From contig NZ_JAFBCF010000001.1 of assembly GCF_016907535.1 (NCBI RefSeq), positions 2,542,001 to 2,606,000 on the forward strand: 64,000 nt of DNA. Direction: 5' to 3'. This document shows, one piece after another, positions 41,967 to 49,949 of this stretch; the stretch's first letter is position 1; every line of letters starts with the position of its first letter. Position numbers and translations under genes: made by a program. The notes below the pieces were generated by a model that worked only from the letters and a program-made list of their open reading frames with translations, searched no databases and was not told the DNA's origin. This stretch comes from Microlunatus panaciterrae. Its GTDB lineage: Bacteria > Actinomycetota > Actinomycetes > Propionibacteriales > Propionibacteriaceae.

Positions 41967-42887
41967 CTAGATGACGGGCGGCTGGCCGAGCCGGGCCAGC
42001 CGGAGAACCGTCTTCCACCCCATCGGGTGCCGCTGGCCGGGGGAGGACGTCCAGCCCTCGCGCCAACCGGCGACCCAGCTCTTGGTCGACTCCCAGTCGG
42101 TGCCGTTGCGGCCGAGCGAGATCACGGTCCACACTCCGACGTACACCGGGACCAACGGCCAGGGCAGGTTGCGCCTCGCCACCCAGACTCGGTTGCGGGC
42201 GTTCATCCGCTGGTAGTACTCGTGCCGAGCGGGCGGCAGTGCCGGATGGTGCACGACCAGGTCGGCCTGGTACCAGGCGTCCCAACCCAGGTCGCGGAGC
42301 CGCCAGGCCACCTCGATCCCCTCATGGCCGTAGAAGAAGTCGGTGGGAAAGCCGCCGACCGCCTCCCAGGCGGTGCGGCGGAAGATGGTCACACCCTCGG
42401 GGCAGGTGAACGCCGGTCCCGAGACGGCCGGGTCGCCGACGTGGGCCCGCGGCACCCAGCGCCGCAGCGTGGTGCCGTCCTCGGCGGTGATCCGTGGGGC
42501 GAGCAGTGCCAGCCGTGGCCGGTCGGCGAAGATCGTGACGGCCCGCGACAGCGATGTGGCGTCCGGGATCCAGGCGTCGTCGTCGAGGAACATGAAGATG
42601 TCGCCGTCGGTCTGGCTGACGGCGAAGTTCCGTCCGCCCGAGATGCCCAGGTTCTCGGTCAGGCCGAGGGTACGGACGCCATCCGGCGCGATCGGTTCGG
42701 GCCAGCCGTTGCCGAGCAGGAACACCTCGAGGTTGGCGTAGTCCTGAGCGAGGGCGCTGCGCAGGCAGCGGTCCAGCTCGGTCGGCCGATCTCCCATGCT
42801 CATCACGATGATGTTCACCTTCGGCGTGACGGTCCGACCAGGGTCCGAGGACTGCTGGTGCTCGGGTCGCGCTGCCGGTACGTCCAT
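41967..42887 (-). CDS. Glycosyltransferase family 2 protein
   Basis: About 306 residues, GT-A fold. NIIVMSMGDRPTELDRCLRSAL opens the nucleotide-binding domain; the metal-binding DxD is in FMFLDDDAW; FFYGHEGIEVAWRLRDLGWD is the acceptor-side ED-type motif. It has no membrane helix except a weak one near WPLVPVYVGVWTVISLG. Transfers a sugar, probably to a cell-envelope acceptor. ATG at 42887 (AGGG upstream) is chosen over GTG at 42893. Divergent from the putative RiPP operon. Confidence 0.88.
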   Translation of the reverse strand: MDVPAARPEHQQSSDPGRTVTPKVNIIVMSMGDRPTELDRCLRSALAQDYANLEVFLLGNGWPEPIAPDGVRTLGLTENLGISGGRNFAVSQTDGDIFMFLDDDAWIPDATSLSRAVTIFADRPRLALLAPRITAEDGTTLRRWVPRAHVGDPAVSGPAFTCPEGVTIFRRTAWEAVGGFPTDFFYGHEGIEVAWRLRDLGWDAWYQADLVVHHPALPPARHEYYQRMNARNRVWVARRNLPWPLVPVYVGVWTVISLGRNGTDWESTKSWVAGWREGWTSSPGQRHPMGWKTVLRLARLGQPPVI

Positions 42888-42939
42888 GCCCACACCCTAG
42901 TTGGCCCGATTCGTGATCGGCCGCGGCAGCCTGTGTGTG

Positions 42940-42968
42940 TTGACGCTTTCCAGACCGGCTGATAGACA
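42940..42968 (+). promoter_or_regulatory. Near-consensus promoter of the YcaO/TfuA operon
   Basis: -35 TTGACG (42940-42945), 17-base spacer and -10 TAGACA (42963-42968). Transcription would start near 42975, about 50 bases before the small peptide gene at 43025. This is the best promoter match in the window and fits a housekeeping-type sigma factor. Confidence 0.6.
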
Positions 42969-43024
42969 TCGGAATCCCGGCCCGCCCCCCCTGTAAAGGG
43001 CCTCTCCTGAAAGCTGGTCCCCCC

Positions 43025-43207
43025 ATGGCACACCTGCGAGAATCGCGACCAGAAGTCCACCGCGTCGAGCAGTCCGGCACGACGGCGTCGATGTTGATGG
43101 TCGGCTCCGCCACCGACCTGCAGACCATTCTCGAACGCGAGGACCAGCCCGGCGCCGTCGGCCAGATCAACTCGATCTGCGTCCACGAGTCGGTGTCGGC
43201 CGGTTGA
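43025..43207 (+). CDS. Candidate RiPP precursor peptide
   Basis: 60 residues, starting MAHLRESRPEVHRVEQ and ending with the region 47-60 INSICVHESVSAG preceded by Q. It lies first behind the promoter at 42940-42968 and 26 bases before the YcaO gene. About 85 percent of third codon positions are G or C, as expected of a translated gene here. The charged, helical first two thirds could be the leader, and the C-terminal stretch after about residue 44, with C52, the core. No protease cleavage motif recognised and the Shine-Dalgarno is poor. Not matched to a known precursor class; precursor role is inference from position. Confidence 0.55.
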   Translation: MAHLRESRPEVHRVEQSGTTASMLMVGSATDLQTILEREDQPGAVGQINSICVHESVSAG

Positions 43208-43233
43208 GCCGCGTCAGCCTGTAGCCCCACGTC

Positions 43234-44577
43234 GTGACTGTCGCCGGCGCGCCCTTCGCGCTGCGTGCCTCGGTGCCGAAGCTGCACCGGGCCGGTACCC
43301 GGGAGGTGCCGGCGACAGTCACACTGGAGCGGATGCGACCACATCTGGCCCGGTTGGGGGTCACCCGACTGGCGAACGTCACCGGACTCGACCGGCTCGG
43401 TATCCCGGTCTACCATGCCATCTGCCCGCGCTCGGCCGACTCCATCTCGGTCTACGCGGGCAAGGGCCGGACGGTGGTCGACGCCTGCGTCTCGGCGGTG
43501 ATGGAGGCGGCCGAGCGGTTCTGCGCTGCGGCGCAGCCGCCCGCGGCCGTGGTGGCAAGCCTGGCGGACCTTCTCGCTGACGGTCGCCACCTGCTCGACC
43601 CGCGCGACCACACCATCGAACTGCACCCGGACTTCACGGTCGATACTCCGATCGCGTGGACCCGGGGGGTCGACCTGCTGAACGAGCGCGCGGTGCTGGT
43701 GCCGCAGTACCTCGCGGGGTACTACCTCCACTACGACGGTCTGCCGACGAATCCGATCGCGACCTCGAACGGTCTGGCATCGGGCAACTCGCTCGAGGAG
43801 GCCGTCCTGCACGGCCTCTGCGAGGTGGTCGAGCGGGATGCCTGGACCATCGCCGACGTCCTCGGACACCGGCTGCCGCGATCCCTGGGTGTCGCCGGCG
43901 GTGACATCGCCGACCGGATGTCTGCGCGCTACCCGCTGGTCGATCTCGACAGCCTGCCCGAGGCCGCGCAAGAGCTTGCCGACGCCTTCCTCTCGAACGA
44001 TGTGCGGCTGACGGTCCGCAGTATCACCTCTCCGGTCGGCGTGCCTACGGTCCTGGCGACCGCCACCGAGGAGCACCTCGACCAGATGTCGCGCAGCCAC
44101 CACGGCATCGGCACGCATCCCGACCCGCAGGTCGCGCTGACCCGCGCCCTGACCGAGGCGGCGCAGAGCCGGGCCGGCGACATCGCTGCCATCCGCGAGG
44201 ATCTGACCCTGCCGGGGGAGAAGGTTCAGCGCTGGCTGCTGCACACCCAGCGCAGCGGGTCCGCCGACACCAGCAGCTGGGCCACCGGTGCGGACGAGCA
44301 CCCGGTCCGTCTCGACGACCTGCCGGCTTTCGCCACCGACGACGTCCGGCTAGACATCGACCGGCTGCTCGAGCGGTTGCGCGACAGCGGACTCGACCGG
44401 GCGATCGTGGTGGATCTGTCCCCGGCCGACCTGCCGATCGCCGTCTGCCGGGTCCTGGTGCCGGGGGCGGAGTCGTGGAGTGTCGACCGGAGCCGGATCG
44501 GGCCACGGGTGACAGCACTGTGGAACGAGGCCCTCGTCGGTCTGACCGGCGACGAACCGCGAGCGGCGGCGGGATGA
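43234..44577 (+). CDS. YcaO domain peptide-modifying enzyme
   Basis: 447 residues. YcaO enzymes use ATP to activate peptide backbone amides, giving azolines, amidines or thioamides. ATP and magnesium-binding features are visible: GKGRTVVDACVSAVMEAAERF (E91, E94, R95) and SNGLASGNSLEEAVLHGLCE with VVERDA (188-202). The first ~50 residues match the TfuA-associated YcaO start (LGVTRLANVTGLDRLGIPV). No fused ThiF/RRE domain and no C-terminal PxPxP. GTG at 43234 lacks a clear Shine-Dalgarno, so translation may depend on the upstream peptide gene. Its stop overlaps the TfuA gene (ATGA). Confidence 0.92.
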   Translation: MTVAGAPFALRASVPKLHRAGTREVPATVTLERMRPHLARLGVTRLANVTGLDRLGIPVYHAICPRSADSISVYAGKGRTVVDACVSAVMEAAERFCAAAQPPAAVVASLADLLADGRHLLDPRDHTIELHPDFTVDTPIAWTRGVDLLNERAVLVPQYLAGYYLHYDGLPTNPIATSNGLASGNSLEEAVLHGLCEVVERDAWTIADVLGHRLPRSLGVAGGDIADRMSARYPLVDLDSLPEAAQELADAFLSNDVRLTVRSITSPVGVPTVLATATEEHLDQMSRSHHGIGTHPDPQVALTRALTEAAQSRAGDIAAIREDLTLPGEKVQRWLLHTQRSGSADTSSWATGADEHPVRLDDLPAFATDDVRLDIDRLLERLRDSGLDRAIVVDLSPADLPIAVCRVLVPGAESWSVDRSRIGPRVTALWNEALVGLTGDEPRAAAG

Positions 44578-45248
44578 GCACGGTCGTCTTCGTCGGCCCC
44601 AGCGTGCCCCGCGGACTGGTCCGGCAGCACTTCCAGGGTGAGATCCATCCACCGATCCGGCGCGGTGACCTGGACGCGCTGCTGGCTCGGCCGGATCGTC
44701 CGGCTCGGGTGGGCATCGTCGACGGCGAGTTCCTGCAGTCGCTGGCCGCCACCCCCAAGGAGATGCTGCGCGCGATAGACGCTGGGGTCACCCTCTACGG
44801 TTCGGCCAGCATGGGCGCGCTCCGGGCGGTGGAGTGTGCTCCCTACGGCATGATCGGTGTCGGACACATCTACGACCTGTACGCGAGCGGGGAGATCGAC
44901 GCTGATGACGAGGTGGCGATGACGTTCGACCCGGAGACGCTGACGGCCATCTCCGAGCCGATGGTCAACATCCGGGTGGCGATGACGATCGCCGCCGAGT
45001 CCGGAGCCATCGAGGCGGCGACCGCACGGGCCGCCGTGGCGGTGGCGGCAGCGCTGTACTTCCCGGACCGCAGCTATCCCCAGCTGCTCCGGCGGCTGCG
45101 GGACGTCGTCGCTGCGGCCGAGCTCAGCCGGCTGGCCGCCTTCGTCTCAGGTGCGTGCCTGCCCGACCAGAAGCGTACGGATGCGCTGGAGATGATGCGG
45201 CGGATGGTCGCCGACTCCCACCCGCCTGAGCAGGACGACGGGTCGTAG
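44574..45248 (+). CDS. TfuA-like protein
   Basis: 224 residues of the TfuA family, first linked to trifolitoxin production. Hallmarks are VVFVGPSVP at the N-terminus, VGIVDGEFLQSLAATPKEML, and YGSASMGALRAVEC. TfuA works with YcaO in thioamidation, where it is thought to help deliver sulfur (established for McrA thioglycine and proposed for thioviridamide-like peptides). Four-base overlap with YcaO and one base before the MFS gene. A stand-alone TfuA next to YcaO argues for thioamide rather than azoline chemistry. Confidence 0.92.
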   Translation: MSTVVFVGPSVPRGLVRQHFQGEIHPPIRRGDLDALLARPDRPARVGIVDGEFLQSLAATPKEMLRAIDAGVTLYGSASMGALRAVECAPYGMIGVGHIYDLYASGEIDADDEVAMTFDPETLTAISEPMVNIRVAMTIAAESGAIEAATARAAVAVAAALYFPDRSYPQLLRRLRDVVAAAELSRLAAFVSGACLPDQKRTDALEMMRRMVADSHPPEQDDGS

Positions 45249-45249
45249 C

Positions 45250-46494
45250 GTGGCCGGGCCGGACGGACGCTGGCGTGCGCGGGTGGGCAAGTGGCTGACC
45301 GGGTTCGGCACCTCCCTGCTGGGCGACCAGGTCTACTTCCTGGCCCTGGCCTGGGCCGCGGTCGAGGTGTCCGGCCCGGCCACGGTCGGACTCATCCTCG
45401 CCGCCGGCTCGGTGCCCAGACTGGTGTTCCTGCTGGTCGGTGGCGCGCTGGCCGACCGGATGAGCCCGAAGCGGCTGATCATCCTCTCCGACACCGGCCG
45501 CACCCTGACCCTGCTGGCCCTGGCGGCGCTGCTGACCGTCGGCTCGCTCGGTCCGTTGCCGCTGGGCTTGGTGGCACTCGTGTTCGGCATCCTGGACGGG
45601 CTCTTCCTGCCCGCTGTCGGTGCACTGCCGCCGCGGCTGGCGCCGGTGCACCTGATGGCCCGGATCCAGGCAGCCAGGACCGTCATCCAGCGGCTCGTGG
45701 TGTTGGTGGGTGCGCCCATCGCCGGCTGGCTGGTCGCCAACCGGGGACTGGCCAGCGCCTTCTGGCTCAGCGCAGCCCTGTTCGCCGTCTCCGTGCTGGC
45801 CCTGGCGTTGGTGTCGCTGCGCCCCGGCCCGGCCGAGGCAGCCGACGAGCCGGGCGCGACCGGCCGCCGGACCAGCATGGTGGCCGACATCGCCGCCGGG
45901 CTGCGCTCGGTCCGGAGCCATCCGGTGCTGCCGTCGCTGCTGGCCGTGGTGGCCCTGACCGACCTCGGCTTCTCCGGACCGCTGACCGCCGGACTGCCGA
46001 TCCTGGCTCAGCACAACGGCTGGGGACCGGCCGGCGCCGGGTACGTGCTGGGTGGCTTCGGGCTCGGCGCGGCCGCGACCGGGCTCACCCTGGCAGTGGT
46101 CAGGCAGATCCCGCGGGCCGGGCTGGTCTCCTACCTCAGCCTGGCCTGGATGGGCGTCGCCGTCGTCCTGGTCGGGATGGCTCCCTCGGCCGGGCTGGCC
46201 ATCGCTGCGGCGGTGCTGCTCGGCTTCGGCAGCGGCGTCTTCGGCACCCTGATGAACGCGCTGCTGATCATCACCGCACCTCCCGCGGAGCTCGGCCGGG
46301 TGATGTCGGTGCTGTCGCTGGCCAGCTATGGCGGGGCGCCGATCAGCTTTGCGGTGACCGGTCTGCTCGCCGGTCTGTTCGGCCCGCAGCTGCCGTTCTA
46401 CGTCGGCGGCGGCGTGGTGCTGCTGGCGGGCATCGCCGGGCTGACCCGGCACCGGCTGCGCAGTCTCGAGCTGGCCACGGCCGACACCGGCTAG
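45250..46494 (+). CDS. MFS transporter, likely exporter of the operon product
   Basis: 414 residues with twelve membrane helices, MFS_3 / enterobactin-exporter type. GTSLLGDQVYFLALAWAA opens helix 1, and the loop after helix 2 reads GGALADRMSPKRLI (MFS motif A variant). One base separates it from the TfuA stop, so it belongs to the operon. Role as exporter of, or immunity to, the modified peptide is inference from context. Confidence 0.88.
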   Translation: MAGPDGRWRARVGKWLTGFGTSLLGDQVYFLALAWAAVEVSGPATVGLILAAGSVPRLVFLLVGGALADRMSPKRLIILSDTGRTLTLLALAALLTVGSLGPLPLGLVALVFGILDGLFLPAVGALPPRLAPVHLMARIQAARTVIQRLVVLVGAPIAGWLVANRGLASAFWLSAALFAVSVLALALVSLRPGPAEAADEPGATGRRTSMVADIAAGLRSVRSHPVLPSLLAVVALTDLGFSGPLTAGLPILAQHNGWGPAGAGYVLGGFGLGAAATGLTLAVVRQIPRAGLVSYLSLAWMGVAVVLVGMAPSAGLAIAAAVLLGFGSGVFGTLMNALLIITAPPAELGRVMSVLSLASYGGAPISFAVTGLLAGLFGPQLPFYVGGGVVLLAGIAGLTRHRLRSLELATADTG

Positions 46495-46503
46495 GGTGAG
46501 GCG

Positions 46504-47652
46504 ATGCAGGCGGACCAGCCCCAGCGTCACCCGGAGCCCGGGGATCCTGTCCCACGGCCTCCGCTGCAGTCCCGCGACTGGTCGGCCTGGGCCGTTGCAC
46601 GGGTCGAGGCGGACGCCAACCGGAGTGCGGACACCCACCTGCACGTGTTCCCGCTGCCACCCGAGTGGGGGATCGAGCTCTACCTCAAGGACGAGTCGGT
46701 GCACCCCACCGGGAGCCTCAAGCACCGGTTGGCGCGCTCCCTGGTGCTGTACGGCCTGTGCAACGGGTGGATCACCGCCGACACCACCCTGGTCGAGGCC
46801 TCGTCCGGCTCGACCGCGGTCAGTGAGGCCTACTTCGCGCGGCTGCTGGGGCTGCCGTTCATCGCCGTGATGCCGGCCGGCACCGCCCGGGAGAAGTGCG
46901 AGCTGATCGAGTATTACGGCGGGGTCTGCCATCTGGTCGAGGACCCGGCGACCATCTACGCCGTCGCCGCCGAGTTGGCCGACTGCCGTGGCGGCCACTA
47001 CCTGGACCAGTTCACCTACGCCGAGCGGGCCACCGACTGGCGCGGCAACAACAACATCGCCGAGTCGATGTTCGCCCAGCTGGAGCTGGAACCGCACCCG
47101 GTGCCCGACTGGGTCGTGGTGGGAGCGGGGACCGGTGGCACCAGCGCCACCATCGGGCGCTACCTGAGGCTGCGGAAGTTCCCCACCCGGCTGTGTGTGG
47201 TGGACCCGGAGAACTCGGCCTTCTACCGATCCTGGCAGAGCGGCGACCCAGCCGCTACCGGCGCCAGCTCGCGGATCGAAGGCATCGGCAGGCCGCGGGT
47301 GGAGCCGAGCTTCGTGCCTGCACTGGTGGACCGGATGATCAGCGTGCCGGACGCGGCCTCGGTGGCGGCCATGCGATGGTGCACCGAGCTGCTCCGACGC
47401 TCGGTCGGTGGGTCCACCGGGACGAACCTATGGGGTGGGCTGCAGCTGGTCGCCGAGCTGAAGGCCGCCGGTCGGCAGGGCAGCCTGGTCACCCTGCTCT
47501 GTGACTCCGGCGCGCGCTACGCCGGGACGTACTACAACGACACCTGGGTGGCCGAACGCTTCGACCTGTCCCCATACACCCGGGTGCTGGACCGGTTCCT
47601 GGCCACCGGCGAGTGGACAGGCGTGGAGGTGGACTCTGCGGAGTTGGCCTGA
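46504..47652 (+). CDS. PLP-dependent L-cysteine desulfhydrase, Cds1-like
   Basis: 382 residues, fold type II PLP enzyme. The Schiff-base lysine is K73 in [20 protein letters not shown] at 100-105 contacts the substrate carboxylate, and [12 protein letters not shown] binds the cofactor phosphate. Across its length it matches the actinobacterial group of Mycobacterium tuberculosis Cds1 (Rv3684), which cleaves cysteine to H2S, pyruvate and ammonia. [16 protein letters not shown] is the group's mark. Nine bases after the MFS gene, same direction. In this operon it plausibly supplies sulfide for YcaO/TfuA. Cysteine synthase activity is the alternative. Confidence 0.88.
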   Translation: MQADQPQRHPEPGDPVPRPPLQSRDWSAWAVARVEADANRSADTHLHVFPLPPEWGIELYLKDESVHPTGSLKHRLARSLVLYGLCNGWITADTTLVEASSGSTAVSEAYFARLLGLPFIAVMPAGTAREKCELIEYYGGVCHLVEDPATIYAVAAELADCRGGHYLDQFTYAERATDWRGNNNIAESMFAQLELEPHPVPDWVVVGAGTGGTSATIGRYLRLRKFPTRLCVVDPENSAFYRSWQSGDPAATGASSRIEGIGRPRVEPSFVPALVDRMISVPDAASVAAMRWCTELLRRSVGGSTGTNLWGGLQLVAELKAAGRQGSLVTLLCDSGARYAGTYYNDTWVAERFDLSPYTRVLDRFLATGEWTGVEVDSAELA

Positions 47653-47655
47653 AAG

Positions 47656-47683
47656 GGGCTGGACTGAGCGGGCTGGACTGAGC
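47656..47683 (+). repeat. Two 14-base tandem repeats after the operon
   Basis: GGGCTGGACTGAGC at 47656-47669 and again at 47670-47683, directly behind the desulfhydrase stop and before the convergent menA stop. Exact copies. It is the same kind of gene-end duplication as at 41904. Confidence 0.95.
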
Positions 47684-47693
47684 GGGGACGGCG

Positions 47694-48596
47694 CTAGCCG
47701 GAGCCGAGCACCAGGCCGACCGCCAGCCCGGCAGCCAGCACCAGCTCGGCCACCCCGGTTGCCTTCAGCACGCCGATCAGGTCGGCACCGGCGGCCTTTC
47801 CCAGCACGGCCCGCACTGCCGGGGCGATCACCGGGACGAAGAGCAGGCCCAGCAGTGCCCACCGGCTGCTGGTCGCCGCCAGCACGATGACCATCAGCAC
47901 GCTCACCAGCAGCAGGGCGACGTAGAGCCATCGGGTGCGGGCAGCGCCGATCCTGGTCGCCAGCGTCCGCTTGCCCGCCACCGTGTCACCGGCGATGTCG
48001 CGAAGGTTGTTGGCCACCAGCACGGCGCAGGTGATGGTGCCGATGCCGATCGCGCCCAGCAGCGCGGGCAGTGTCACCCGGCCGAGCTGCACCAAGGTGG
48101 TCCCGCAGACGGCGACCAGCCCGAAGAACACGAAGACGAACAGCTCGCCCAGGCCGAGGTAGCCGTACGGCCTGCGGCCGCCGGTGTAGAACCAGGCGGC
48201 AACGATGGAGGCGGCCCCGACCGCCAGCAGCCACCACTGGCCCGACCACACCACCAGCACCAGCCCGGCCACGGCGGCGACACCGAAACAGCCGAACGCC
48301 GCCGCCTTGACGGTCCCCGGGCTGGCCACCCCGGAGCCGACCAGCCGCATCGGGCCCACCCGGTCGGCGTCGGTGCCGCGGATGCCGTCGGAGTAGTCGT
48401 TGGCATAGTTCACCCCGACCTGGAGCGCCAGGCTCACCACCAGTGCGAGCAGCGCCCTCGGCCAGGAGAAGCCGCCGGCGAAATAGGCGACCGCGGAGCC
48501 CACGAGCACCGGGCTGACGGCCGCGGGCAGGGTCCGCGGCCGGGCGCCCGCCAGCCACTGGGCCGCGGTCGCTCCGGGCGGCACGGTCTCGTTCAC
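47694..48596 (-). CDS. menA: 1,4-dihydroxy-2-naphthoate polyprenyltransferase
   Basis: 300-residue UbiA-family membrane enzyme that attaches the isoprenoid chain to 1,4-dihydroxy-2-naphthoate in menaquinone synthesis. The Asp-rich motif is NYANDYSDGIRGTDADRVGPMRL; the second is NNLRDIAGDTVAGKRTLATRIG. Eight or nine membrane helices. Its start overlaps the menE stop by four bases, so menE-menA are coupled. Confidence 0.95.
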   Translation of the reverse strand: MNETVPPGATAAQWLAGARPRTLPAAVSPVLVGSAVAYFAGGFSWPRALLALVVSLALQVGVNYANDYSDGIRGTDADRVGPMRLVGSGVASPGTVKAAAFGCFGVAAVAGLVLVVWSGQWWLLAVGAASIVAAWFYTGGRRPYGYLGLGELFVFVFFGLVAVCGTTLVQLGRVTLPALLGAIGIGTITCAVLVANNLRDIAGDTVAGKRTLATRIGAARTRWLYVALLLVSVLMVIVLAATSSRWALLGLLFVPVIAPAVRAVLGKAAGADLIGVLKATGVAELVLAAGLAVGLVLGSG

Positions 48597-49837
48597 TGCT
48601 GGTCCCCCTCATCGTCGTCGGCGGCGGCACCGGCCCCTCGCGGCCAGGATGCGGACAGCTCACCGACTAGGCGTTGCCGGTCGATCTTTCCACTACTGGT
48701 CCGCGGCAGCCGCCACAGCCGCACCAGCTGGCGCGGGGCGGCATAGGCCGGCAGGGCGCCGGAGAGGAAGCGCCGCAGCTCCTCCAGGTGTGCGCTCGGT
48801 GGGAGCGCCGCACCGGCGGTGCCCGCCTCACAGACGGCCACCACCCGGGAGCCCCACTGCTCGTCCGGGACGGCGACGACAGCCAGTTCGGCGCCCCCCA
48901 GCGCGGGCCAGCTGCGGGCGGCTGACTCAACCTGGGCCAGGTCGACATTGAGGCCGCCGGAAACGACCACGTCGTCCACCCGACCGATCAGCTCGAGCCG
49001 GCGCCCAGGGCCGCCCGGGTCAGGCCGCCAGCGGCCCCGGTCGGCGGTGACCAGTCGGCCCTGCTGCAGCACAGCTGCGGTCAGGTCCGGGCGGAGGCGG
49101 TAGCCGGAGAAGAGCATCGGACCGCCGATGCTGATCCGCTGGGTGTCGGGGTTGAGCGACACCTCGACACCGGCCAGCGCGATCCCGTCGTAGACACAGC
49201 CACCGCTCGTCTCGCTCATCCCGTACGTCGTGACCACCCGGATTCCGGCCGCCCGGGCCCGGGCCAGGGTGGTGTCGGCGAGCGCGGCGCCGCCGACGAG
49301 CACCGCATCGACCTCGGCCAGCTCGGCGGACAGGCCCGGGTGTTGCAGGGCGCGGACCAGCTGGGTCGGCACGATCGACAGATAGCGGCGCCCGGAGGTC
49401 CGGCCGAGGGCGTCGGCCAGGGCGGACAGGTCGGCACCGACCTGCCACGGTGTGGTCCCGGCGACCACCGAGCGGGCCAGCACCATCAACCCGGCCACGT
49501 AATGCTGCGGCAGCGCGCACAGCCAGGTTCCCGGTCCCCCGAGCCGGTCATGGGTCGCGGTCGCCGATGCGACGATGGCCGACCTGGACAGCACCACCCC
49601 TTTCGGGCGGCCGGTAGAGCCGGAGGTCGCCACCACGACGGCCGCATCCGGCTCCGTCACCCCGATCTCCGGCTGGGCCATCGCGAGCACCTGCTCGGCC
49701 TCAAGTCCCGAGCCGGGCAGTGGCAGCAGGGGATCACCACCGTCAAGGGCGGCCGCCAGCCGGTCCGGCAGCTCCGCGGCCGGTACCGGCCGCAGCTGCC
49801 GGAGGTCGCCGGGGGCGGATGGCGAGGATGCGGGCAC
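48593..49837 (-). CDS. menE: o-succinylbenzoate-CoA ligase
   Basis: 414-residue adenylate-forming enzyme, shorter than average acyl-CoA synthetases but normal for actinobacterial MenE. P-loop TSGSTGRPKGVV near 71-82, TYGMSETSGGCVYDG, and C-terminal Lys in RTSSGKIDRQRL. Activates o-succinylbenzoate with CoA and ATP. GTG start at 49837. Divergent from menC with 112 bases between, which must hold both promoters. Confidence 0.93.
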   Translation of the reverse strand: MPASSPSAPGDLRQLRPVPAAELPDRLAAALDGGDPLLPLPGSGLEAEQVLAMAQPEIGVTEPDAAVVVATSGSTGRPKGVVLSRSAIVASATATHDRLGGPGTWLCALPQHYVAGLMVLARSVVAGTTPWQVGADLSALADALGRTSGRRYLSIVPTQLVRALQHPGLSAELAEVDAVLVGGAALADTTLARARAAGIRVVTTYGMSETSGGCVYDGIALAGVEVSLNPDTQRISIGGPMLFSGYRLRPDLTAAVLQQGRLVTADRGRWRPDPGGPGRRLELIGRVDDVVVSGGLNVDLAQVESAARSWPALGGAELAVVAVPDEQWGSRVVAVCEAGTAGAALPPSAHLEELRRFLSGALPAYAAPRQLVRLWRLPRTSSGKIDRQRLVGELSASWPRGAGAAADDDEGDQQ

Positions 49838-49949
49838 GGGACAAGTCTGGCGGAGGTCGGTCGGTCCTCCTGCGCGGGTGCCCTCGGTCTGCTCCGGCTG
49901 CGCGTCCCGCCGGCCGGCTGCCTCCGGCGGACCGCACTAGGCTGACCCC

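Noticed and set aside
42815-43186. 123-codon minus-strand frame over the peptide gene
   Set aside because: No Shine-Dalgarno or family features. The plus-strand peptide ORF has the promoter and coding bias.
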